Shown here: in pieces, positions 6,197 to 12,291 of the stretch
How the letters are laid out: every line of letters begins with the position of its first letter
Numbering within the stretch: the stretch's first letter is position 1
Assembly: GCA_947625455.1 (NCBI GenBank)
Contig: CANQOJ010000050.1
Coordinates: 1-12,291 of the forward strand
Source: an uncultured Clostridia bacterium
Lineage (GTDB): Bacteria > Bacillota > Clostridia > Oscillospirales > Ruminococcaceae
Length of the DNA stretch: 12,291 nucleotides
Reading direction: 5' to 3'
Program-made: the position numbers and the translations under genes
The notes under the pieces: model-generated
What the model saw: the letters and a program-made list of their open reading frames with translations, nothing else
Database searches by the model: none
What the model was told of the DNA's origin: nothing

Positions 6197-6859
6197 ATGG
6201 ACGACAACAAAAAAGTAAGTTTAAAGAAAAAAGGCTGGACAGATCCAGTCACAGGCGAATACTATCCCGGAGGAAACCCAAACGAGATAAAAATGTCCGA
6301 CAGCAATACGCAAAGCAATTTTTCAACAACTCGTTCCTCCGCATTTCCCGAATTTGACTTTCAGCAAAACGATACCCAAAGTCCCCAAAATTCCCAAAAT
6401 AACCCAACCCCCGAAAACTTCCAAAACTCCAAAACCGAAAGCACCCATGCAGATAACAGCGCAAGCGTTCATGTCGAATACAATGACGGAAAAAAGTTCT
6501 GCAAATTCTGCGGAAAGAGGATACCTATGGACGCGGTTGTCTGCACATACTGCGGACGGCAGGTCGAAATGCTCAAAACCGAACCCGCCCAGCCAACTGT
6601 AATAAACACCACAACAACCGTCTATATCCGAAAACTCAACCGCATACTAACCCTTATATTGTGCATTGTACTCGGAACATTCGGCATACACCGTTTTTAC
6701 GAGGGAAAAACAGGCACGGGCGTTCTCTGGCTTTTTACGTTCGGATTATTTGGCATAGGCTGGCTTGTGGACATAATAAGCCTTGTCTGCCTTAAAACAA
6801 ACGACTATTATATTGACAATAAAGGCAAGCGCAGGGAATTGCCGCAACTGCCAAGATAA
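6197..6859 (+). CDS. Zinc-ribbon and TM2-domain membrane protein
   Basis: This 220-residue protein has three parts. Residues 1-100 are polar and probably disordered, with a WTDPVTGEYYPGG segment near the start and a Gln/Asn/Pro/Ser-rich stretch at about 55-80. Residues 101-122 are a zinc ribbon (C102-x2-C105-G and C116-x2-C119-G). Residues 147-200 are a TM2 domain: two membrane helices joined by a short turn with the hallmark GTFGIHRFYEGKTGTG, then FGIGWLVDIISL. A short basic tail follows. TM2 proteins are usually small and of unknown function. ATG 6197 is preceded by AAAGGA. The gene is the last of the rightward operon, 28 bp after the CPBP gene. Its ribbon resembles those of the proteins at 1-859 and 1034-1747, although the rest of the protein differs. 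Domain assignment is firm; function is unknown. Confidence 0.9.
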   Translation: MDDNKKVSLKKKGWTDPVTGEYYPGGNPNEIKMSDSNTQSNFSTTRSSAFPEFDFQQNDTQSPQNSQNNPTPENFQNSKTESTHADNSASVHVEYNDGKKFCKFCGKRIPMDAVVCTYCGRQVEMLKTEPAQPTVINTTTTVYIRKLNRILTLILCIVLGTFGIHRFYEGKTGTGVLWLFTFGLFGIGWLVDIISLVCLKTNDYYIDNKGKRRELPQLPR

Positions 6860-7018
6860 GACAAAGCTGTAAATAATTGTCGGATTTTATCAATAAGTGA
6901 AAAATTATGTGAAAATACTTTACTTTTTGGGAAAAATCTTGTATAATAAAAGTATAATGTAAAAGTATTGAAAACGGATAAAAAACGGCAGTGAAAATAT
7001 TTCGGGAGTTATTATTAT
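6860..7018 (+). other. Intergenic region between the TM2 gene and the phosphate transporter gene
   Basis: This 159-bp AT-rich stretch holds a weak 5-bp hairpin directly after the TM2 stop (GACAA 6860-6864 / TTGTC 6877-6881) without a proper T-run, so I do not call it a terminator. It also holds the promoter at 6920-6948, a second TATAAT (6954-6959) and a GGGAG ribosome site (7004-7008). I see no RNA gene and no recognisable Pho box. Confidence 0.6.
6920..6948 (+). promoter_or_regulatory. Probable promoter of the Na/Pi cotransporter gene
   Basis: A perfect TATAAT (6943-6948) lies 17 bp after TTTACT (6920-6925), a partial match to the -35 consensus. The second TATAAT at 6954-6959 has no good -35 partner but could serve as an alternative. 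The leader would be about 65 bases. Confidence 0.55.
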
Positions 7019-8782
7019 ATGAGTTTTCAGGATGTATTGTCAATGGTCGCGGGATTGTGCGTATTTATGTTCGGAATGCACACCCTCAGCGCTTCGCTCG
7101 AAAAGTTTGCAGGCAGCAGGATAGAAGACCTGCTCAATAAAATGACGTCAAATCCCATAAAGGGAGTTTTCCTCGGCGCGGCAGTAACTGCGCTTATTCA
7201 GTCGTCCGCGGCTACTACCGTCATGATGGTCGGTTTTGTAAACTCGGGACTTTTAAAGCTGTCGCAGGCAATAAGCGTAATAATGGGCGCGAATATCGGT
7301 ACAACGGCTACCGCGTGGTTAGTCAGCCTTTCATCTCTCGCGGGAGATGATGCTGCGGGGATTATGAGCATTTTCAGCTTTGACACGATTATAACCATAA
7401 TCGCAGTTGTCGGAATAATTTTCGCCATGTTCACAAAATCCGACAGGAAGAAAACTGTCGGAAATATTCTGGTGGGATTTGCACTGCTGATGTTCGGAAT
7501 GAACATGATGTCGGATTCGTCGGAGAAACTTAAAGATGTTCCCGAATTTACGCAGTTTATGACAATGTTCTCAAATCCCATTTTAGGCGTTATAGCAGGC
7601 GCAGTGCTTACGGCGGTATTGCAGTCGTCATCGGTTTCTATCGGTATATTGCAGTCAATTTCAAACCAGACAGGCACGGTAACCTATAAAATCGCTCTGC
7701 CCATACTTCTCGGACAGAACATCGGCTCATGCGTTACCGCGCTTATCTCGTCAATCGGCGCAAATAAAGCCGCAAAGCGCGTTGCAATCGTACACCTATA
7801 CTTTAATGTCATAGGAACAGTGGTTTTCCTGGGATTGTTCTATCTTGTCACGGCGCTTGTTGACATTCCCATTGTAAATGAACGGTTAAACGCTGTAGGA
7901 ATTGCGGTTATCCACTCATGTTTCAATATTCTCGCAACAGCGCTGTTCCTGCCGTTTACAAAACAGCTTGAAAAACTTGCCTGCCTCACCATACGCGACA
8001 AAGCTGACGAAGAAGCGAAAATGCCCATACTCGACAAACGTCTGCTTAATACTCCCGCAGTCGCAATTGAGGAGTGCAGAAACGTTGCGTACAAAATGGC
8101 TGACTTGACGCATAAAACGGTGCTTATGGCAATCGACCTTGTAAACAGCTATGACGCGAAAATCGCGGCGGAAATTGTCGAAAATGAAAACACGATAGAT
8201 ATTTACGAGGATAAAATAGGTTCGTACATTTTGCAGGTAGCGTCAAAAGACCTGTCTGTAAGCGACAGTCAGTCGGTGTCGGGATTGCTTCATACAATAG
8301 GCGACCTTGAACGTATTTCAGACCATGCGGTAAATATAACAGAAGCTGCGGAAGAAATGCACGACAAGAAGATAAAGTTCTCAAAGGCGGCTGAAACCGA
8401 AATGGCGGTTATGACCGCTGCGCTTAAAGAGATACTCGATATGTCGCTCAGGGCGTTCTTTACAAACGATATTGCGCTTGCAAAAGAGGTAGAACCGCTT
8501 GAGGACGTGATTGACGGACTGCGCACCGAACTTAAAAACCGCCATGTCGAACGCTTGAAAACAGGAAAATGCACCATTGAACTCGGATTTATACTCCAGG
8601 ACTTACTGACGAATTTCGAGAGAGTTTCCGACCATTGTTCAAATATAGCGGTCTGCCTTATCCAGATAAAGGAAAACAGCCTTGATACTCACGAGTACAT
8701 CAACGAACTTAAAAAGCTTGAAAAGAGCGAATTTATGGACGAGTTCAACGATTACCGCTCGAAATATCTGCTTCCGGATTAA
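7019..8782 (+). CDS. Na/Pi cotransporter family protein with C-terminal PhoU-like domain
   Basis: This 587-residue inner-membrane protein combines two Na/Pi-cotransporter repeats with a cytoplasmic PhoU-like helical region, the usual layout of the bacterial NptA/YjbB type. The inverted repeats carry the hallmark QSSAATT (61-67) and QSSSVS (202-207) motifs, each followed by a GANIGTT (90-96) or GQNIGSC (232-238) segment. About eight hydrophobic helices lie between residues 1 and 315. Residues about 350-560 are helical, with two PhoU-type signatures, ERISDHAVNI (431-440) and ERVSDHCSNI (534-543). It should move phosphate with sodium; some family members act as exporters, and direction cannot be read from sequence. 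GGGAG lies 10 bases before ATG 7019. It stands alone between its own promoter and a non-coding region, with no pst or phoU gene nearby. Confidence 0.95.
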   Translation: MSFQDVLSMVAGLCVFMFGMHTLSASLEKFAGSRIEDLLNKMTSNPIKGVFLGAAVTALIQSSAATTVMMVGFVNSGLLKLSQAISVIMGANIGTTATAWLVSLSSLAGDDAAGIMSIFSFDTIITIIAVVGIIFAMFTKSDRKKTVGNILVGFALLMFGMNMMSDSSEKLKDVPEFTQFMTMFSNPILGVIAGAVLTAVLQSSSVSIGILQSISNQTGTVTYKIALPILLGQNIGSCVTALISSIGANKAAKRVAIVHLYFNVIGTVVFLGLFYLVTALVDIPIVNERLNAVGIAVIHSCFNILATALFLPFTKQLEKLACLTIRDKADEEAKMPILDKRLLNTPAVAIEECRNVAYKMADLTHKTVLMAIDLVNSYDAKIAAEIVENENTIDIYEDKIGSYILQVASKDLSVSDSQSVSGLLHTIGDLERISDHAVNITEAAEEMHDKKIKFSKAAETEMAVMTAALKEILDMSLRAFFTNDIALAKEVEPLEDVIDGLRTELKNRHVERLKTGKCTIELGFILQDLLTNFERVSDHCSNIAVCLIQIKENSLDTHEYINELKKLEKSEFMDEFNDYRSKYLLPD

Positions 8783-9045
8783 GTCACCGGTCACGGTGCT
8801 GCAAATTCCAAGGGGAAAACCTTTTGAAAAAGGTTTTCCCCTTGAACCCCTTTCCAAAACTTTTTATTACGGCTGGTGGCGGTGAGGTTCTTTGGACGCA
8901 TAATAGAAAAACAGCGTTTAATTCAAAATAACGTTGGCATTATAAAGTTTTTGAAAAGGAGTTTGAATAGCATTAAACAAGTAACGGGCAGAAATTCGGC
9001 TTTTATACAGTCGGTTTATATCGGATATATTTTAAAGGAGTAAAT
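8783..9045. other. Non-coding stretch with inverted repeats between transporter and lipoprotein genes
   Basis: This 263-bp stretch has no credible gene. Just after the transporter stop there is a 5-bp hairpin (CACCG 8785-8789 / CGGTG 8794-8798), then the long inverted repeat at 8810-8843 followed by a T-rich tail near 8861-8868. The remainder is AT-rich and ends in AAAGGAG, 5 bases before the lipoprotein start. I see no convincing promoter in it, only weak TATA-like matches. Confidence 0.7.
8810..8843. repeat. Perfect 16-bp inverted repeat, probable dispersed intergenic element or terminator
   Basis: AAGGGGAAAACCTTTT (8810-8825) is matched perfectly by its reverse complement (8828-8843) across a 2-base gap, giving a strong hairpin on either strand. 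It is followed by TTGAACCCC, TTTCC and AAAACTTTTTA rather than an immediate T-run, so it is not a textbook terminator, though it may stop or stabilise transcripts. From memory, very similar GGGGAAAACC-hairpin plus AACCCC blocks recur between genes in Ruminococcus-type genomes. Confidence 0.8.
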
Positions 9046-9744
9046 ATGAAACACACTATACTTTCAGCAATTTTAATCACCGCAATTATGATAGCATGCA
9101 CAGGCTGCAGCAATCCTTTCAAACCTGCCGAAAAAAGCGTGAATGAAATGGCGCTTGAATATCTCGAAGAGAAGTACGGCGAAAAATTTGAATACGCTGC
9201 GCCCGCAGGTTCAAGCTATACGGGCACAAGAGCGTTTTTGGCAAAGTGCGGGAGTTTCGGCGACAATCGGATTTTAGTTGAAATTGAGGATTTCAAAGAC
9301 GAGGAAAAACGAGTAATACGGGACAACTACTTGGTAGTCAAGTATGCAGATGAAATGTCTGATTATTTGAGCGGATTAGTTAATGAACAGTTTGGCGAGT
9401 GTAAAGTCTGGCATGGCAACAACCATACTTCGTCTGCAAACTTGCCCGCAAACGCCTCTTTTGACGAATTTCTGAAAGATCCGAGCAACCAGCTTTTCGG
9501 GTGGATTGTCGTTAAAAAGAGCGATTATAATGACAGAAGTCAGCTTGCCGAAATACTGGAAACTATCACGGCTGAGTGCGCTGCCGAAGATATTTCAATA
9601 AGCGTTGTGGTTTTAGACGATTTGAAATATGCAGACTGTAACTCGGAAAAAGCGCGTGATTACAGCATTCGCGGCGATTGTTTTGCCAAAGGTGAAATTC
9701 TTCGCGGCGAGGGCAGTACGTCAATAGACTATTATGGCGAATGA
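9046..9744 (+). CDS. Putative lipoprotein, intact copy of a tandem pair
   Basis: This 232-residue protein starts with a lipoprotein signal peptide: KH, a hydrophobic core (about 5-17) and a C-T-G-C21 lipobox-like site. C21 is the likely lipidated residue because it is kept in the second copy, where C18 is Gly. The mature part is acidic and mixed alpha/beta in appearance, with Tyr-rich segments (EEKYGEKFEYAAPAGSSYTG at about 42-61) and no recognised domain. It should be anchored on the outer face of the cytoplasmic membrane. AAAGGAG lies 5 bases before ATG. The second copy follows 31 bp after its stop and is nearly identical over the first roughly 65 codons, then diverges, with the C-terminal 40 residues unrelated. 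Function unknown. Confidence 0.85.
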   Translation: MKHTILSAILITAIMIACTGCSNPFKPAEKSVNEMALEYLEEKYGEKFEYAAPAGSSYTGTRAFLAKCGSFGDNRILVEIEDFKDEEKRVIRDNYLVVKYADEMSDYLSGLVNEQFGECKVWHGNNHTSSANLPANASFDEFLKDPSNQLFGWIVVKKSDYNDRSQLAEILETITAECAAEDISISVVVLDDLKYADCNSEKARDYSIRGDCFAKGEILRGEGSTSIDYYGE

Positions 9745-9775
9745 CAGCTATATTGACAGAGGAGAATCAAAAAAA

Positions 9776-10411
9776 ATGAAACATATTATACTTTCAGCAA
9801 TTTTAATCACTGCAATTATGATAGCAGGCACAGGCTGCAGCAATCCTTTCAAACCTGCCGAAAAAAGCGTGAATGAAATGGCGCTTGAATATCTTGAAGA
9901 AAAATAAGGCGAGAAATTTGAATACGCCGCGCCCGCAGGTTCAAGCTACACTGGAACAAGAACGTTTCTTGCAAACTGCGAGGGTTTTGACGACAGGCAC
10001 GTTTTGGTGCAAATCGAAAATTTTATGGACGAGGACAACAGGATAGTAAAGGACAATTATCTCGCAATTCAGTATCAGGATGATGTGAGAGAGCTGTTTA
10101 AGCAAATTGCCGATGAAGTATTTGGTTCATCTAAGATATTTTACTATGCCGCAAGCCGTACAATATCTCCTGAGTTGTCTGCTGACGCGAGTTTTGAAGA
10201 ATATATAAACAGCAAAGAGGGTTTGATAAGAGCTGTCATATCATTACCCGAAAGCGGTTATGAAAATACCGAACAGCTGATTTCATTGTACAACAAAATC
10301 ACAGAAACTTTTTCTGTTGAGGAAATAAGCATTTTGGTAGTTGTCGCAGATGATGATACATTTGAAACAGGCGACGAAGATGTAATACGGGAAATTTTCG
10401 GCAAAAAATAA
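9776..10411 (+). pseudogene. Second lipoprotein copy, interrupted by an in-frame TAA at codon 44
   Basis: The frame from ATG 9776 is homologous to the gene at 9046-9744 throughout: signal peptide, conserved TGC-SNPF lipobox, then EYLEEK. The next codon, TAC (Tyr) in the first copy, is TAA here (9905-9907). Reading continues in the same frame without any shift to TAA 10409-10411, and the downstream part still aligns (SSYTGTR, DNYL, ASF.E, EEISILVVV against ISISVVV). The lesion is therefore one nonsense change. Most other differences in the first 130 bases are synonymous, indicating the copy was under selection until recently. A GAGGAG ribosome site remains, 11 bases before the ATG. The peptide actually made would be 43 residues, mostly signal sequence. 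A sequencing error or stop-codon read-through remain possible. Confidence 0.8.
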
Positions 10412-10504
10412 AGTATTGCACAAGCAAGAATCAACCGCTACAAAGACGAAGATGAACTGGAGTTATGGGAAAATGGAGTGAAGATACTGGGAGAAGAAAT
10501 TTAA
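10412..10504 (+). pseudogene. In-frame 30-codon coding-like tail after the broken lipoprotein gene
   Basis: Directly after TAA 10409-10411, in the same frame, 30 codons read SIAQARINRYKDEDELELWE followed by NGVKILGEEI, then TAA 10502-10504. The composition is amphipathic and protein-like, with no start codon or ribosome site of its own. It may be the original C-terminus cut off by a second nonsense change, or the remnant of another gene. I do not recognise it and it does not match the C-terminus of the intact copy. Confidence 0.4.
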
Positions 10505-10513
10505 AGCCGTCTG

Positions 10514-10547
10514 GCGCTCTCTATGTAAACGGGAGCGCTTTCTTTTT
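10514..10547 (+). terminator. Intrinsic terminator after the lipoprotein pair
   Basis: GCGCTCTC (10514-10521) pairs with GGGAGCGC (10531-10538), 8 bp with one G-T wobble, around a 9-base loop, and is followed at once by TTTCTTTTT. This is a standard rho-independent terminator that isolates the lipoprotein unit from pgi. Confidence 0.88.
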
Positions 10548-10630
10548 GCTATGCTTTTGTGCAAAATTCACAAAAAAGTACGGTTGAATAGTAAAAATTC
10601 TCCAAATTCGTTTATAGTGTGCAAAAAATC

Positions 10631-10659
10631 TTGAAAAAACTTCAGAAATAATATATAAT
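10631..10659 (+). promoter_or_regulatory. Sigma-A promoter of pgi
   Basis: TTGAAA (10631-10636) and a perfect TATAAT (10654-10659) are separated by 17 bp. The start site would be near 10666, just at an AGGAGG sequence, giving a leader of about 47 bases that is dominated by the hairpin at 10671-10692. Confidence 0.82.
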
Positions 10660-10670
10660 ATAGACAGGAG

Positions 10671-10692
10671 GTCTGCGGGGAAGTCCGCGGAC
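10671..10692 (+). other. Hairpin in the pgi 5' leader
   Basis: GTCTGCGG (10671-10678) pairs with CCGCGGAC (10685-10692), 8 bp with one T-G wobble, around GGAAGT. It sits at the very 5' end of the predicted transcript and immediately before the AAGGAG ribosome site. A 5'-terminal stem of this kind commonly protects mRNA from decay; a regulatory role is also possible. No T-run follows, so it is not a terminator. Confidence 0.65.
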
Positions 10693-10712
10693 GGAAAGGA
10701 GAATTTTTTCAA

Positions 10713-12053
10713 ATGGGATTAAAGCTTGACGACAAGTATCTTAACGGTTTTGTCAGAGAACACGAACTGGCTCAGTACGCCGCACAGGTAAAAGCTGCAC
10801 ATGATGTTCTCGAAAGCAGACAGGGCGCGGGAAACGACTATCTGGGCTGGATAGACCTGCCTGTCGATTACGACAAGGAGGAATTTGCGCGAATTAAAAA
10901 AGCCGCCGCTAAAATAAAGAGCGACAGTCAGGCTCTCGTTGTTATCGGCATAGGCGGTTCATACCTCGGCGCAAGAGCGGCTATCGACGCGCTGAAGTCC
11001 TCTATGTACAACCTTATGAAAAAGGATACGCCCGAAATCTACTTTGTAGGGTGCAGTCTTTCGCCGACATATCTGAGCGAAGTTATTTCCCTTGTAAAAG
11101 ACAAGGATTTTTCGGTCAACATCATTTCAAAAAGCGGTACAACGACCGAGCCTGCTCTCGCATTCAGAATTTTCAGAGATATGCTCGTTGAAAAATACGG
11201 CGAGGACGGCGCAAAGGGCAGAATTTACGCAACTACCGACAAGGCGCGCGGTACTCTTAAGGAACTTTCAGACAAAATGGGATATGAAACATTTGTTGTT
11301 CCCGACGATGTAGGAGGAAGATATTCCGTGCTTACGGCGGTAGGACTTCTGCCGATAGCGTGCGCGGGGTGCGATATTGATATGCTGATGAAAGGCGCAC
11401 AGGACGCAAGAGAGGCATATAAAGACTGCGACCTCGAAAAGAACGACTGCTATAAATATGCCGCTTACCGCAATATCCTCTACAAAAAGGGCAAGAGCGT
11501 TGAAATGCTGATAAGCTACGAGCCGTCATTCCAGATGATGGCTGAATGGTGGAAACAGCTTTACGGCGAAAGCGAGGGCAAGGACGGAAAGGGAATTTAC
11601 CCGTCAAGCGCGGTGTTCTCAACCGACCTGCACTCTCTCGGACAATTCGTTCAGGACGGTTCAAGAATAATGTTTGAAACCGTTATTCAGTTCGGCAAAC
11701 CGCAGAAAGAACTGTTCCTGAAAGACGATCCCAACAACATAGACGGACTTAACTTCCTGTCAAATCAGAATATGTCCATAGTAAACAGAAAGGCTTTTGA
11801 GGGAACAGTTATCGCGCATACCGAGGGCGGCGTGCCGAATATGGTAATAGAAGTTCCCAAACTCAACGAGTATGAACTTGGATATATGATCTACTTCTTT
11901 GAAAAAGCATGTGCAATAAGCGGTTACCTGCTCGGAGTAAATCCGTTCAATCAGCCGGGAGTTGAAAGCTATAAGAAGAATATGTTCGCATTGCTCGGAA
12001 AACCGGGATATGAGGGCAGAAAAGCTGAGCTTGAAAAGAAACTGGGACTTTAA
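10713..12053 (+). CDS. pgi: Glucose-6-phosphate isomerase
   Basis: This cytoplasmic enzyme interconverts glucose 6-phosphate and fructose 6-phosphate in glycolysis and gluconeogenesis. The 446-residue length is that of the short Bacillus/Clostridia type. Visible signatures are the sugar-phosphate binding GIGGSYLGARA (79-89), ISKSGTTTEPALAFR (138-152), VGGRYSVLTAVGLLP (200-214), GESEGKDGKGIYP with the likely catalytic Glu286 (285-297), STDLHSLGQ with His307 (303-311), and QPGVESYKKNM with the likely catalytic Lys421 (414-424). Both SIS domains are complete. AAGGAG lies 11 bases before ATG 10713, a slightly long spacing, and no better start is visible. It has its own promoter and terminator-separated upstream region; the P-loop gene starts 27 bp downstream and is probably co-transcribed. 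Confidence 0.98.
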   Translation: MGLKLDDKYLNGFVREHELAQYAAQVKAAHDVLESRQGAGNDYLGWIDLPVDYDKEEFARIKKAAAKIKSDSQALVVIGIGGSYLGARAAIDALKSSMYNLMKKDTPEIYFVGCSLSPTYLSEVISLVKDKDFSVNIISKSGTTTEPALAFRIFRDMLVEKYGEDGAKGRIYATTDKARGTLKELSDKMGYETFVVPDDVGGRYSVLTAVGLLPIACAGCDIDMLMKGAQDAREAYKDCDLEKNDCYKYAAYRNILYKKGKSVEMLISYEPSFQMMAEWWKQLYGESEGKDGKGIYPSSAVFSTDLHSLGQFVQDGSRIMFETVIQFGKPQKELFLKDDPNNIDGLNFLSNQNMSIVNRKAFEGTVIAHTEGGVPNMVIEVPKLNEYELGYMIYFFEKACAISGYLLGVNPFNQPGVESYKKNMFALLGKPGYEGRKAELEKKLGL

Positions 12054-12080
12054 AAGTAAAAATTTACGGAGGATATAACT

Positions 12081-12291
12081 ATGGTTAAAATCATCACAGG
12101 CAAAAGAGGCTCCGGCAAAACAAAAATCCTTATCGACGCTATTCATGCGGCGGAAAAGCAGTCAAAAGGAAACGTTGTAGCAATTCAGAAAGGTTCTTCG
12201 CTGAATACGGACATCACCTATAAAGTACGCCTTATAAACATTGAGGACTATGCTGAGAGGGAATAGACGCATTCTACGGATTTATCGCGGG
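12081..12291 (+). CDS. P-loop NTPase-like ATP-binding protein, 5' part, apparently frameshifted
   Basis: ATG 12081 follows an ACGGAGGATATAACT ribosome region (GGAGG 7-8 bases upstream). The protein begins with a Walker A motif, GKRGSGKT (residues 7-14), and resembles small clostridial ATP-binding proteins of unknown function that start MVKxITGKxGSGKT. After residue 61 the frame meets TAG (12264-12266). The -1 frame across the same point reads IDAFYGFIAG up to the right edge, which looks like the natural continuation after INIEDY. Loss of one base in the GGG or AA run at 12259-12263 (or gain of two) would explain it. The gene is otherwise cut by the window edge. Whether the shift is a real mutation, a sequence error or programmed cannot be told here. 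Confidence 0.7.

Noticed and set aside
6360..6440. Repeated CCAAAA-like strings
   Set aside because: They are explained by Pro/Gln/Asn/Ser-rich codons in the disordered linker of the TM2 protein, with no regular period.
6860..6881. Terminator after the TM2 gene
   Set aside because: The stem is only 5 bp with a 12-base loop, and a GG sequence rather than a T-run follows directly.
8930..9040. Promoter for the lipoprotein gene (TTGGCA, TTATAC or TATATT matches)
   Set aside because: No pair of hexamers has acceptable spacing and consensus together, so I could not assign one.
10004..10411. Independent 135-residue gene starting at TTG 10004
   Set aside because: It is the in-frame remainder of the interrupted lipoprotein copy; there is no ribosome site before 10004 and homology continues upstream of it.

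Overview
The window looks like chromosomal DNA of a low- to mid-GC Gram-positive anaerobe of class Clostridia, probably a Ruminococcus/Oscillospiraceae-type gut bacterium. The reasons are strong AGGAG-type ribosome sites, consensus sigma-A promoters with 17-bp spacers, a Bacillus-type 446-residue Pgi, the CxxC/CxxH protein next to tsaD, and several zinc-ribbon membrane proteins. The lineage is inferred from gene content and style, not from a marker gene. There is no phage, transposase, CRISPR array, rRNA or tRNA that I can support.

Layout. Bases 1-2590 are read leftward: a zinc-ribbon protein with a long Glu/Gln/Ala-rich tail that runs off the left edge (1-859, own consensus promoter); a second zinc-ribbon protein with three 34-residue repeats and a C-terminal membrane anchor (1034-1747); and an OGG1-type 8-oxoguanine DNA glycosylase with a TTG start (1778-2590). 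Bases 2591-2868 hold overlapping divergent promoters. They also hold a long, symmetrical imperfect hairpin whose G-U pairs fit the leftward transcript, so it is probably a structured leader of the glycosylase mRNA. Bases 2869-6859 form a rightward, tightly packed operon: a double CxxC/CxxH protein (DUF6062-like), tsaD, a shikimate-kinase-like P-loop kinase, a CPBP intramembrane protease, and a zinc-ribbon/TM2-domain protein. Bases 7019-8782 encode a Na/Pi-cotransporter family protein with a PhoU-like tail, under its own promoter. Bases 8783-9045 are non-coding and carry a 16-bp perfect inverted repeat. Bases 9046-10411 hold two tandem paralogous lipoprotein genes, the second broken by one in-frame stop codon; an in-frame 30-codon tail and a terminator follow. 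Bases 10713-12053 are pgi with a hairpin leader. From 12081 to the right edge is the start of a P-loop NTPase-like gene that appears frameshifted near its visible end.

How the genes fit together. Most are housekeeping (t6A tRNA modification, oxidised-base repair, glycolysis, phosphate uptake). The recurring theme is short N-terminal or central zinc ribbons joined to very different outputs: an acidic tail, repeats plus a membrane anchor, or a TM2 domain. The most unusual signals are the structured RNA at 2648-2731, the nonsense-interrupted lipoprotein copy, the repeat-bearing zinc-ribbon protein, and the kinase whose substrate-binding residues differ from canonical shikimate kinases. I do not see a complete, clearly novel multi-gene system.
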